Shown: positions 25,893 through 34,910, numbered from the stretch's first letter. The stretch: 64,000 nt of DNA from Desertimonas flava (GCF_003426815.1 NZ_QKYK01000005.1:124001-188000), one strand, 5' to 3'. Notes: a model not told the origin generated them from the sequence alone. A program made the numbers and translations.

Positions 25893-27419
25893 ATGCACCT
25901 TTCCGTCCTGCTCGACATGTCGGCCGACGCCATGGGTGACCGGGTCGCGGTCACCGATTCGTCGGGCGCGACCACCTTTGCCCAACTCCGTGACGGCGCG
26001 AGGTCGCTCGCCCGCGCATGGAGCGAGGCGACACCGCCCGAACGGGTGGTGTTCCTCGGGCTCAACTCCCGCGCCGTGCCCTACACGCTGTTCGCCAGCG
26101 CCCTCGCTGGCGCCGCGTTCACTCCGCTCAACTACCGCCTCACCGACCCCGAGCTGCGCCGTATCGCCGAGCGGGCGGCGCCGGCGATCGCCGTCGTCGA
26201 CGACGACATCGTCGACCGGTTGTCCGGCGTCGACGGGCTGACGATCGTGCCGACATCCGAGCTGCTCTCGATCGCCGAGCGCGGTGACGGCGGCGAGTTC
26301 GATGCCGTCCCCGACCCCGACGCGATCGGGGTGTTGCTGTTCACGTCGGGCACCACCGGCGAACCGAAGGCCGCCGTGCTCCGTCACAGCCACCTCGCTT
26401 CGTACGTGTTCACCACACTCGAGTTCGGCGGCGCCGACCCCGACGAGGCCGGGCTCGTCAGCGTGCCGCCGTACCACATCGCGGGGATCTCGGCCATCGT
26501 GTCCTCGTCGTTCACGGGCCGCCGCATCGCCTACCTCGCCAACTTCACGCCCGCGGGCTGGCTCGACGCGATCGCCGAGCAATCCGTCACTCACGCAATG
26601 GTCGTGCCGACGATGCTCGGCCGCGTGCTCGACGAGTTGGACAACAGGATCGCCGCCGGGCGTGGCGGCATCCCCACGTTGCGGCACTTGTCCTACGGCG
26701 GCGGCCGCATGCCCGTCGACGTGATCGAACGGGCCGTGGCCACACTGCCCGATGTGGATTTCGTGAATGCCTACGGGCTCACCGAGACCAGTTCGACGAT
26801 CGCCGTCCTCACCCCCGACGACCACCGCGAAGCGCTGGCATCCAGCGATCCGGCGGTGCGCGCCCGTCTCGGTTCCGTCGGGAGACCGAGCCCAGCGATC
26901 GAAGTGTCGATCCGCGACGAGTCCGGCGAGCCGGTGCCCGCCGGCCAGCAGGGTGAGATCTGGGTCCGCGGCGATCAGGTGTCGGGCGAGTACCTCGGCC
27001 GCGAGTCGCGGGCCACCGATGGTTGGTTCCCCACCAACGACAGCGGCCTGCTGGACGAGGCCGGTTATCTGTACGTTCACGGACGGCTCGACGACGTGAT
27101 CGTCCGCGGCGGCGAGAACATCTCCCCCGGAGAGATCGAGGACGTCCTGCGAACCCACCCGGGGGTCGACGACGTCGCGGTCTTCGGCGTGCCGTCCACC
27201 GAATGGGGGGAGACGATCGCCGCGGTCATCGTGCCCGGCACTCCGCGCCCGGACGCGGCGGAACTGCAGGCATTCGTTCGCGAGCAGCTGCGCTCCACCA
27301 AGTCGCCCGAGTTCGTCGAGTTCCGCACCGAGCTGCCCTACAACGAGACCGGCAAGCTCCTGCGGCGGGTACTGCGGAGCGAACTCACCGAGCAGGCCAC
27401 CACAGCGACGAGCGCCTGA
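25893..27419 (+). CDS. AMP-forming acyl-CoA synthetase/ligase
   Basis: The 508-residue adenylating enzyme has the phosphate-binding loop LLFTSGTTGEPKA (about residues 148-160), the A5 motif NAYGLTETSS, the TGD-equivalent WFPTNDSG and the C-terminal hinge GRLDDVIVRGGENISPGEIE with the catalytic Lys near the end (NETGKLLRR). It activates a carboxylic acid with ATP and CoA via an acyl-AMP. It faces away from operon C and is a plausible entry enzyme alongside the CoA-transferases. The ribosome-binding site is weak. Confidence 0.92.
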   Translation: MHLSVLLDMSADAMGDRVAVTDSSGATTFAQLRDGARSLARAWSEATPPERVVFLGLNSRAVPYTLFASALAGAAFTPLNYRLTDPELRRIAERAAPAIAVVDDDIVDRLSGVDGLTIVPTSELLSIAERGDGGEFDAVPDPDAIGVLLFTSGTTGEPKAAVLRHSHLASYVFTTLEFGGADPDEAGLVSVPPYHIAGISAIVSSSFTGRRIAYLANFTPAGWLDAIAEQSVTHAMVVPTMLGRVLDELDNRIAAGRGGIPTLRHLSYGGGRMPVDVIERAVATLPDVDFVNAYGLTETSSTIAVLTPDDHREALASSDPAVRARLGSVGRPSPAIEVSIRDESGEPVPAGQQGEIWVRGDQVSGEYLGRESRATDGWFPTNDSGLLDEAGYLYVHGRLDDVIVRGGENISPGEIEDVLRTHPGVDDVAVFGVPSTEWGETIAAVIVPGTPRPDAAELQAFVREQLRSTKSPEFVEFRTELPYNETGKLLRRVLRSELTEQATTATSA

Positions 27420-27469
27420 GCCCCAGACGCATCTCGCCTGCGGGCAACGGTGACGCCGACGGTGTCGGG

Positions 27470-27781
27470 TCAGTCGGACGCCGGGAGAGGCTTGGCGCCC
27501 TTCAGCTCCAACACCACACCCCCGAGCGCCGGCACACCCACTCCGGCCTTGGTGCACAGCAGTTCCAGCGTGCCGTCGGCGTCGGTGTAGCGCTTGCCGA
27601 TCGCCGCTCCACCGTCGTGCCCGACGGCCGGCTCGCCGGCCGAGCCGTCAGCTGGGGCCAGCCCCACGGCAGCGCCACCGATCGTCACGTCGACCGGATC
27701 GGCCGGGGCCTTGACCGTGATGAACTCGCCCGCATCGACGGTGCTGTAGATCCGGGCCCCCGGCTTGAGCTGAACGGACAT
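27470..27781 (-). CDS. 103-aa fusion of two degenerate desulforedoxin-like domains
   Basis: The N-terminal half (KPGARIYSTVDAGEFITVKA) aligns with the 55-aa zinc ribbon protein at 16860, and the C-terminal half, from GKRYTDADG to KPLPASD, aligns without gaps to the 51-aa protein at 17046. Every metal-ligand position is substituted: S, D and TI in the first half; D, G, L and G in the second. The one Cys (LLCTKAG) matches a non-ligand Cys of the 51-aa protein. GAGGAG lies 7 bases before ATG 27781, so the longer frame is rejected. It is transcribed away from the third double CoA-transferase. Function is unknown; a metal-free scaffold is plausible. Confidence 0.8.
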   Translation of the reverse strand: MSVQLKPGARIYSTVDAGEFITVKAPADPVDVTIGGAAVGLAPADGSAGEPAVGHDGGAAIGKRYTDADGTLELLCTKAGVGVPALGGVVLELKGAKPLPASD

Positions 27782-27911
27782 CGACACGCTCCTCGTGAGA
27801 GAGATGGATTGTGATGGGTGGGCGCGCGAGACGCCCGCCCGGATCGAACACCACGGTACTGGGTAGCCCGCCCGCGGGGTCGGTCCGTCCCGGTCACCTC
27901 GAGGCGGATAC

Positions 27912-27932
27912 GCTATATTAGCTATCGAATTG
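27912..27932. promoter_or_regulatory. AT-rich promoter/operator motif between the 103-aa gene and CoA-transferase
   Basis: The sequence starts GCTATATTAGCTATCG and then AATTG. It contains the inverted repeat GCTA-TAT-TAGC and TATATT, a good -10 box for the plus-strand gene; a matching -35 is not obvious, which suggests an activator. Nearly the same string occurs at 34911-34933. It stands in a divergent intergenic region and could serve both genes. Confidence 0.45.
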
Positions 27933-27960
27933 TTCTGATTCATGACCCAGGGGGACATCG

Positions 27961-30387
27961 GTGGCGAGTACAGCGGACGAGGACAGCACCGCGAACGGGC
28001 GCCCGCTCGAAGGGATACGGGTGCTCGACCTCACGCGGGGCATGCCCGGCGCCCTGGTCTCGATGATGCTCGCCGACTACGGCGCCGAAGTGGTGATGGT
28101 CGAGAGCCCGAGGGGCACGCCCTTGCGCCGGTCCGGCGGACACAGCCTCTGGAACCGGGGAAAGCGCTCGATGGCCGCCGACCTCGCCGCGACCGCCGAC
28201 CGGGACGTGGTCGCCGGCCTTGCCGCGACGGCCGACGTGGTGCTCGAGGACCGGCGGCCGGGCGCACTGGCCTTGATCGGCCTCGGGTACGCCGACGTCG
28301 CAGGCGTCAACGCCGATGTCGTCTACACCTCGATCTCTGCCTATGGCCAGAGTGGGTCGAGGCGCGACGACCTCGGCTTCGACGCCGCAGTGGCCGCCCG
28401 GCTGGGAGTGATGTCGGAGTGGGCGGGCGCTCGCGAGGGGCCGATCTTCCTCGGACACCCCGGCATCGACTACGCCACGGCATTCCTCGCGTCGATCGGG
28501 ACACTGGCCGCCGTTCGGGCACGCATCGTCGGCGGTGCCGGCGAGCACGTCGACGTCTCACTCCTCGACGGTGCGCTGGCCCTCTACACGATGAACTGGG
28601 ACGCCCCCGCCCTCGCCAAGTCGATCGACGAGAAGAGCTCGACGGGTGACCTTCGCTTCGGCCACAAGCGCTTGCTCCTCCGCATGTTCGAGTGCTCCGA
28701 CGGCCGGCTGATCCAGGTGCACACCGGTGCCGCCGGAGCCTTCGACCGAGCGATGGAGGTCTTCGGCCTCGACGGCGAGGTCTCCAAGACGGAAGGCAGC
28801 GTGCAGATGTCCAGCTTGCTGACCGACCGCGACCTGGACGTGCTGGCGACGAAGCTTCCCGACATCATGCGGTCGCGTCCTCGCGAGGAGTGGCTCGAGC
28901 GTCTGTGGGCCAACCAGGTCGCCGCGCTACCCGTCGGCGAGCCCGGTGAGGCACTCGACGACGATCAGATCCGCCACGCCGGAATCGTCGTGGCCCTCGA
29001 CGACCCCGACCTCGGGCCCATCGAAGTGGTCGGCCCGGCCATTCTGCTGTCGGAAACCCCCGGGCACGTGACCTCACCGGCCCCCGTCACCGACGCCGAC
29101 GGCGCGGCGTTGCGCCGGGACGGATGGATCGCGCCTGGCCTCGAGCCGACCATCGACGGCGTGGACCTGCCGACGCCGTTGCACGGCGTGCGGATCCTCG
29201 AGTTCGCGACGTTCTTCGCCGCCCCGTACGGCGACCGCCTGCTCTCCGATCTCGGTGCCGAGGTGATCAAGGTCGAGGGGGTCGACGGCGATCCGATGCG
29301 GCCGCTCCCGGAGATGTTCGAGGGGGCGAATCGCGGCAAGCGAGCGATCGCGGCCGACCTCAAGCATCCGGACGCCGGTCGACTCGTCGAGCTGCTGATC
29401 CGGTGGGCGGATGTCGTCCAACACAATCTGCGGCCCGGCGCCGCGGAGCGACTGGGCATCGATGCCGCCAGCGTGCAGGCGATCAACCCCCAGGCCGTGT
29501 ACCACTACGCCCCTGGCTACGGGTCGTCCGGCCCGAAGTCGATGCTGCAGAGCTTCGCTCCGCTGCTCTCGGGATTCGTCGGCACGTTCGCCATCGGCGC
29601 GGGAGTGGGGAACCGCCCGCACGGCACATTCGGCAACGAGGACTACTACAACGGATTGGTGGGTGGATCGGCGGTCCTGCTCGGACTGATCCACCGGGAG
29701 CGCACAGGTCGCTCGCAGGTGGTGGAAGGCCCTCAGCTCCACTCGTCCGTGCTCACCACGTCCGAGTACTTCAAGCGAGCCGGCGAGTACCACAGTGTGA
29801 TCCCCCGCCTCGACGGCGAACTGCTCGGATGGTCGGCCGGTTACCGCATCTACCAATGCCTGGACGAGTGGATCTGCGTCACGTGCGTGCTGGACGACCA
29901 GGTCCGGGCCCTCGCCGCAACGGTGCTGCCTGCCGATGAGCTCGCCCGCCTCCCGGACGGGGCCATCCGTTCCGACGCGCCGGTGGCGGGGCCATTGGGT
30001 TCGGCGTTGGCGTATCGCTTCACCGAGCGCCTCGCCGCCGAGTGGCACGACGTCCTCGCTGAGTCGGGCGTGCCCTCCGAGCTCGTCGCCGAGACGTCGT
30101 GGCTCGCGGACGGACTGTTCCACGACCCCGAGATGCGACAGTCCATGCGCACCGCCCACCACGAGCATCCGGTTCATGGACCGATCGCGGTGGTCGCCCA
30201 CGTCGTGCACACCGAGGTGCACGGGCGGCCGGACCGCAGCCGCGCCCCGATGCTCGGCGAGCACACCCGGGATGTGCTCGCCGAGCTCGGCCTCGACGCG
30301 TCGGAGATCGACCGTCTCGACTCGACGGGCGCGGTGCGCATAGGCGCGCCGGGTGACGGTCCGTCCCCCCTCGGCCCAATTCGCTAG
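27961..30387 (+). CDS. Double-length class III (CaiB/BaiF) CoA-transferase
   Basis: The 808-residue protein has two CaiB/BaiF domains (about 17-370 and 404-795). Unlike its two paralogues it keeps the catalytic Asp in both halves: D170 in GHPGIDYATA and D561 in GNEDYYNG. Two CoA-transfer sites in one chain are therefore possible. The second domain is particularly close to that of the 17194-19557 protein. GTG at 27961 follows GGGGGACATCG. Neighbours suggest it works with the acyl-CoA synthetase in substrate activation. Confidence 0.9.
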   Translation: MASTADEDSTANGRPLEGIRVLDLTRGMPGALVSMMLADYGAEVVMVESPRGTPLRRSGGHSLWNRGKRSMAADLAATADRDVVAGLAATADVVLEDRRPGALALIGLGYADVAGVNADVVYTSISAYGQSGSRRDDLGFDAAVAARLGVMSEWAGAREGPIFLGHPGIDYATAFLASIGTLAAVRARIVGGAGEHVDVSLLDGALALYTMNWDAPALAKSIDEKSSTGDLRFGHKRLLLRMFECSDGRLIQVHTGAAGAFDRAMEVFGLDGEVSKTEGSVQMSSLLTDRDLDVLATKLPDIMRSRPREEWLERLWANQVAALPVGEPGEALDDDQIRHAGIVVALDDPDLGPIEVVGPAILLSETPGHVTSPAPVTDADGAALRRDGWIAPGLEPTIDGVDLPTPLHGVRILEFATFFAAPYGDRLLSDLGAEVIKVEGVDGDPMRPLPEMFEGANRGKRAIAADLKHPDAGRLVELLIRWADVVQHNLRPGAAERLGIDAASVQAINPQAVYHYAPGYGSSGPKSMLQSFAPLLSGFVGTFAIGAGVGNRPHGTFGNEDYYNGLVGGSAVLLGLIHRERTGRSQVVEGPQLHSSVLTTSEYFKRAGEYHSVIPRLDGELLGWSAGYRIYQCLDEWICVTCVLDDQVRALAATVLPADELARLPDGAIRSDAPVAGPLGSALAYRFTERLAAEWHDVLAESGVPSELVAETSWLADGLFHDPEMRQSMRTAHHEHPVHGPIAVVAHVVHTEVHGRPDRSRAPMLGEHTRDVLAELGLDASEIDRLDSTGAVRIGAPGDGPSPLGPIR

Positions 30388-30405
30388 ATCATTATAGTAC
30401 GACAC

Positions 30406-30435
30406 TTGATTCACGCCAGCGGCGCCACGTACGAT
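30406..30435 (+). promoter_or_regulatory. Promoter of the amidohydrolase-monooxygenase pair
   Basis: TTGATT (30406-30411) and TACGAT (30430-30435) are spaced by 18 bases in the 98-base gap after the CoA-transferase. The leader would be about 45 bases and ends with GGAGGGGGAC before the ATG at 30486. Confidence 0.5.
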
Positions 30436-30485
30436 CGCTGATCGGGCCGCCCGGTCCGAGGGGACTCACACGGAGGGGGACTGAC

Positions 30486-31634
30486 ATGCTCCGGCTCTTC
30501 AGCGCCGACGACCACATCATCGAGCACGCCGACGTCTGGCAGGACCGCGTGCCATCGAAGTACAAGGCGGTGGCGCCGCACGTCATCGCGGAGGACGGAC
30601 GCGAGTTCTGGGTGTACGAGAACACACGCGGCGAGACGATGGGTCTCAACGCCGTCGTCGGCCGGCCGCGCGACCAGCTCAACCCCGACCCGATCCGCTT
30701 CGACGAGATGCGCGCCGCCTGCTACGACCCCAAGCGGCGAGCCGAGGACATGCTCGCCGACGGCATCCTCGCGTCGGTGCTCTTCCCGACCCTGCCGAAG
30801 TTCGCCGGCACGCTCTTCCTCACGTTTCAGGACAAGGAACTCGCCGCCGCCTGTGTACGCGCGTACAACGACTTCGTCATCGAGGAGTGGTGTCCTTCCG
30901 GACCGCGCGGCTTGTTCGTTCCGACCGTGATCCTGCCGCTGTGGGATCCAGCAGCAGCGGCGCGCGAGATCCACCGCTGCGCCGACAACGGCGCTGTCGC
31001 GATCTCGTTTCCGGAGAACGGCGTCCCCGTCGGGCTGCCCTCGTACTGGGACCCTTACTGGAATCCGATCTGGCGGGCGACCGAGGAGCGCGATCTCACC
31101 CTCTGCCTACACATCGGCACCAGCGGTCAGATCCCCGTTCCGTCGCCCGATGCGCCCTCCGCGCTCAGCTATTCACTCCTCCAGGTCGGCTCGATGCAGT
31201 CGTCGGTCAATCTGATGATGAGCCCCGTGTGCCGGCTCTTCCCCAAGCTCAAGTTCGTGTTCTCCGAGGGAGGCATCGGCTGGCTGCCCAACGCCCTCGA
31301 ACGGGCCGACCGCATGTGGCTCCGCCACAAGTCCTACAGCGGCTTCGACGACGTGCTGCCCTCGGAGATCTTCCGCCAGAACATGTACCTCTGCATGATC
31401 GAGGAACCGATCTGCCTCAAGTACCGCGACGACATCGGCGTCGACAAGATCATGTGGGAGTGCGACTACCCGCACACCGACACGGTGTGGCCCGAGAGTC
31501 AGCGGTCCGCCCAGGAGGTCTTCGACGAAGCCGGATGCTCACCTGAGGAGATCGAGGCGATCACCCACGGCAACGCCGAGCGGGTCTTCGGGTGGAAGAT
31601 GGCCGATCCGGCCCTGGCGACGGTGCCGGCCTGA
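30486..31634 (+). CDS. Amidohydrolase family 2 (metal-dependent hydrolase/decarboxylase)
   Basis: The 382-residue protein has the N-terminal FSADDHIIEH metal strand, a central LCLHIGTSG His, the FSEGGIGWLPNALERAD segment and the terminal MWECDYPHTDTVWP box, all intact. It resembles the 5147-6316 enzyme in layout and should hydrolyse or decarboxylate a pathway acid. The following monooxygenase gene begins one base after its stop, so the two are cotranslated. Confidence 0.88.
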   Translation: MLRLFSADDHIIEHADVWQDRVPSKYKAVAPHVIAEDGREFWVYENTRGETMGLNAVVGRPRDQLNPDPIRFDEMRAACYDPKRRAEDMLADGILASVLFPTLPKFAGTLFLTFQDKELAAACVRAYNDFVIEEWCPSGPRGLFVPTVILPLWDPAAAAREIHRCADNGAVAISFPENGVPVGLPSYWDPYWNPIWRATEERDLTLCLHIGTSGQIPVPSPDAPSALSYSLLQVGSMQSSVNLMMSPVCRLFPKLKFVFSEGGIGWLPNALERADRMWLRHKSYSGFDDVLPSEIFRQNMYLCMIEEPICLKYRDDIGVDKIMWECDYPHTDTVWPESQRSAQEVFDEAGCSPEEIEAITHGNAERVFGWKMADPALATVPA

Positions 31635-31635
31635 C

Positions 31636-32640
31636 ATGAGGCTCGCCCTCCGCTTCGACATGCGGGCACCCTCGATCGGGGTCCCTCCGAGCGTGCTCTA
31701 CCCCACGTCCGTCGACATGTGCGAATGGGCCGACGGCCTCGGGTTCGAGACCGTCTACCTCGCCGAGCATCACGGTGCCGATGACGGCTACTGCCCGTCC
31801 CCCATCGTCCAGGCCTCGGCCATCGCCGCCCGCACGACGTCGATGCGCATCCATTTCTCCGCGCTCATCGCCGTGCTCCACCACCCGCTGCGCCTTGCCG
31901 AGGACCTGGCGGTGCTGGACCTCCTGAGCGGGGGCCGTATCGAGATGACGCTCGGCATCGGGTACCGCCCTCACGAGTACACGATGATGGGCGTCAAGCA
32001 GAGCCAGCGGGTCAAACTGCTCGAGGAGATCATCGAGGTCTTCGAGAAGGCCTGGACGGGCGAGCCGTTCGACTTCCGTGGCCAGACCGTGGTGGTGCGC
32101 CCGACGCCGGTCCAGAAGCCCCGCCCGCCCTTGTACATCGGCGGCTCGACCGAGGCGTCGGCCTACCGGGCGGCGAAGTGGGGAGACAACTACTTCCCCG
32201 CCGGTCCCGGCCTGCTCGAGATCTACCAGGCCGAGCGCCGCCGCCTCGGCCTTCCCGTTCCGCCGCCGCCGGGCGGGCGCGGCCCGCTGTTCCTCTTCGT
32301 CACCGATGATCCCGACCGTGACTGGCCGGCCCTGGCACCGCACGTGATGTACACGTCGAACTCCAACGCCGAGTGGGCCAAGGAGCGGGGATCCGGCTCG
32401 ACGCCGTACCCGCCGGTCACCTCGCTCGACGAACTCAAAGCCAGCGACAAGTTCGCCGTCGTCACGCCCGACGAGTGCGTCGACCTGGCCACCCGGCTGG
32501 GCAACGACGCCGAGCTCACGTTCCAGCCACTCATGGGCGCCGTGGACCCGGAACTCACGTGGCGGAGCCTGCGGCTCTTCGAATCAGACGTGCTGCCCCG
32601 CCTCGTCGGACTGGGCCTACGCCCTCCCCTCGCGAACTGA
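31636..32640 (+). CDS. LLM-class flavin-dependent oxidoreductase
   Basis: The 334-residue luciferase-like protein has GFETVYLAEHHGADDGYCPSP, RIHFSALIAVLHHPLRLAED, LSGGRIEMTLGIGYRPHEY and LYIGGSTEASAYRAA. The AEHHG...GY.PSP motif is characteristic of the bacterial luciferase-like branch. Position next to an amidohydrolase suggests oxidation of the released product. Substrate and flavin source are unknown. Confidence 0.88.
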   Translation: MRLALRFDMRAPSIGVPPSVLYPTSVDMCEWADGLGFETVYLAEHHGADDGYCPSPIVQASAIAARTTSMRIHFSALIAVLHHPLRLAEDLAVLDLLSGGRIEMTLGIGYRPHEYTMMGVKQSQRVKLLEEIIEVFEKAWTGEPFDFRGQTVVVRPTPVQKPRPPLYIGGSTEASAYRAAKWGDNYFPAGPGLLEIYQAERRRLGLPVPPPPGGRGPLFLFVTDDPDRDWPALAPHVMYTSNSNAEWAKERGSGSTPYPPVTSLDELKASDKFAVVTPDECVDLATRLGNDAELTFQPLMGAVDPELTWRSLRLFESDVLPRLVGLGLRPPLAN

Positions 32641-32680
32641 CGCGACGGTACGCCGGCGCTGATCGCCGGTCAGGCAGCGG

Positions 32681-33430
32681 TCAGCCGTTCGACTCGATCA
32701 GGTCGACGCGGGAGTCGCCGCCCAGGGCGTCCAGCGCTCGCTCGGCCGCCCCCCGCATGTGCTTCTCCCAGATCCTCGCGGCCGCGTTGCCGTCACCCTT
32801 GGACAGCGCCTTGAGCAGCTTGTCGTGATCACCCTGAGCGTGCTCCACGACCGCTGCTCCGTCGTCGATCGCGTTGAACGTCGCCCGGTTGTGCGGTTCG
32901 ACGATCTCGATGAGGATCATGCCGACAAGGGCGAGCGTCCGATTGCCGGCGAGCTCGATGACCTGCTCGTGGAACCGCGCCGCGAGCGCGGCGTACTGTG
33001 CGCGGTCGGTTGCCACGGCCATGTCGGCGTGCAGCTGGCGCAGCGGCTCGAGCACGGCCGGATCACCCTTCACCCGCTCGGCGAGCAGACGGACCGCGGC
33101 CGGTTCGATGATCAGCCGGGCGACGAAGAGATCTTCCAGCGTGGTGCCCTGCATCCGCAGCACCAGCGCGGCGTGCCGGGCGGTGACCGAGGCGTCGGGG
33201 ACGGCGACGCGCGCCCCGCCGCGCGCCCCCCGCTTCACCGAGATCAGCGACTCCGTCTCCAGAATCCGCAGGGCTTCGCGCAGCGTGGGCCGTGACACCT
33301 CGTAGAAGGTCATCAACTCGGTTTCGTTGGGCAGCGCATCGCCTTCGGCGAGATCACCGAGGACGATGCGGCGGCGGAGGCTGGCGGCGACCAGGGACGC
33401 CGCCTTGGGGACACGGACCGGCTGGCTCAC
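32681..33430 (-). CDS. GntR-family transcriptional regulator, FCD type
   Basis: The 249-residue protein has a winged HTH (SRPTLREALRILETESLISVKRG) followed by an FCD domain (ALAARFHEQVIELAGNRTL). Its recognition helix is almost identical to those of the two GntR proteins at 8046-9653, so the three may bind similar operators. It converges on the monooxygenase gene, with a 40-base gap containing a small CGGCG/CGCCG hairpin. It starts at GTG 33430. Confidence 0.88.
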   Translation of the reverse strand: MSQPVRVPKAASLVAASLRRRIVLGDLAEGDALPNETELMTFYEVSRPTLREALRILETESLISVKRGARGGARVAVPDASVTARHAALVLRMQGTTLEDLFVARLIIEPAAVRLLAERVKGDPAVLEPLRQLHADMAVATDRAQYAALAARFHEQVIELAGNRTLALVGMILIEIVEPHNRATFNAIDDGAAVVEHAQGDHDKLLKALSKGDGNAAARIWEKHMRGAAERALDALGGDSRVDLIESNG

Positions 33431-33458
33431 CGGGTCGAGCCCCGCCGTCGATCGGTGG

Positions 33459-33478
33459 GGCAGGTGATGACACCTGCC
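33459..33478. promoter_or_regulatory. Perfect inverted repeat upstream of the GntR gene
   Basis: GGCAGGTG and CACCTGCC form 8-base arms around ATGA, 29 bases before the GntR start. Size and symmetry suit a dimeric repressor, so autoregulation is the simplest reading. A hairpin in the mRNA leader is the alternative. Confidence 0.45.
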
Positions 33479-33573
33479 GGAGATCGCCGGCTCTCTCCGA
33501 GCGCGAGTGGCCGTTCCGCACTGAGCACAGCGGAGAGGGTAATCGGTGAGATCATTTCCGTCAGCGACTGGAG

Positions 33574-34818
33574 TCAGGCGGCGGAGCCGGCGGCGCGCCG
33601 CTCGAGCACGCCGTTCGCTCGGAGGCGCTCGATGGTCGGACCGTCGAACCCCAACTCAGCGAGGATCTCGTCGACGTGCTCGCCGAGCGCCGGGGCCGGC
33701 CGTTCCACCCGGAACGCCTCGCCGCGGGTGCGGATCGGATTGCCGACCATCTTGACGTCGCCGACCACCGGATGGGGCGCGTCGACGATGATGCCCCTGG
33801 CGCGCAGATGTGGGTCGTCGGCCACCTGGGAGATGGGCAACGCCGGTCCGGCCGGGATGTCGTGGGTGGCGAAGAGCTCCATCCACTCGGCGAGCGTCTT
33901 CGTGTGGAACACCTCCTGCAGCACCTCGATGAGCTCGAGGTCGTCCTCGCCGTAGTCGACGACGGTCACGTCGGAGTGCCACGGGCGGAGGTCCGGGCGA
34001 CCGGCGACGTCGCAGAAGTTGTCCCAGAACTTCTTCTCGATGCAGCAGAACAGGACGTAGCGCTCGTCCTTGGTCTGGTAGTAGGTGTACTTCGCCGCCT
34101 GGGCGATGCCGCCCTTCGGGAACAGCGCGACATCCTCGCTGGGCTGGAGCTTCGCCTCGTTGAGCAGGCCCGTCGCCTTCGGCCAGGCCGCGGCGACGAC
34201 GGCATCGGAGCAGCTGATGTCGATGAACGCTCCCTCACCGGTCCGTTCCCGCTGATGGAGGGCCGCCGCCACGGCGAACGCACCGTACAGCGGCCCGAGG
34301 ATCACGCCGCTGGCCGGAAGGCCCGGAGCGGTCTCCCGGACGCGTCCGGATTCGTCCGGCGCGAGCGTCGGCGCGCCACCCAGGGCTTCCATCATCGCAC
34401 CGTGAGTCGGCACGCTCGAGTACGGCCCCTCGGCGCCGAATCCTGTGGCCTGGCAGTACACGATCCGCGGATTGATCGCCCGTACCGTGTCGTAGTCCAT
34501 GCCGAGCTTCGCCGGCACGTCGCCGACGTGCCCCGTGACGAAGACGTCGACGGACTCGATGAGGCGGCGGAACACTTCCCGCCCCTCCTCACCACGGGGA
34601 TCCAGCGTGAGGCTCCGTTTGTTGCGATTCGCCATCACGTGCAGCGGCGACCAGTCCGGAGCGAACTGTCCGAGGATCTTGCGGAGATAGTCGCCGGTTC
34701 CCGGCTGCTCGAGCTTGATCACGTCGGCGCCCTCGTCGCCGAGGAGCATTCCCAGGTAGTCGCCGACGAGCAGCACCGCGGCCTCGACGACCTTGACACC
34801 ACGCAAGAGAGCGGTCAC
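33574..34818 (-). CDS. Single-domain class III (CaiB/BaiF) CoA-transferase
   Basis: The 414-residue protein has normal CaiB landmarks: LGDEGADVIKLEQPG, NRNKRSLTLDPRGEEG, IVYCQATGFGAEGPY and HQRERTGEG. At the position of the catalytic Asp it reads GVILGPLYGA, with no obvious Asp, so activity is uncertain. GGAGGT sits 6 bases before GTG 34818; ATG 34824 directly abuts the ribosome-binding site and is less likely. It is transcribed toward the GntR gene, probably in one message. Confidence 0.85.
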   Translation of the reverse strand: MTALLRGVKVVEAAVLLVGDYLGMLLGDEGADVIKLEQPGTGDYLRKILGQFAPDWSPLHVMANRNKRSLTLDPRGEEGREVFRRLIESVDVFVTGHVGDVPAKLGMDYDTVRAINPRIVYCQATGFGAEGPYSSVPTHGAMMEALGGAPTLAPDESGRVRETAPGLPASGVILGPLYGAFAVAAALHQRERTGEGAFIDISCSDAVVAAAWPKATGLLNEAKLQPSEDVALFPKGGIAQAAKYTYYQTKDERYVLFCCIEKKFWDNFCDVAGRPDLRPWHSDVTVVDYGEDDLELIEVLQEVFHTKTLAEWMELFATHDIPAGPALPISQVADDPHLRARGIIVDAPHPVVGDVKMVGNPIRTRGEAFRVERPAPALGEHVDEILAELGFDGPTIERLRANGVLERRAAGSAA

Positions 34819-34910
34819 GGCCATACCTCCAGTTCGGGTCCACCCCCCCGCCTGCACGGCGACGCCCCGGGTGGACAGTCGGGCACCGTAGCACGGGTTC
34901 AGACGTATCA

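Noticed and set aside
34825-34857. Eleven-codon N-terminal extension of the single CoA-transferase
   Set aside because: The GGAGGT ribosome-binding site lies inside it and is ideally placed for GTG 34818.
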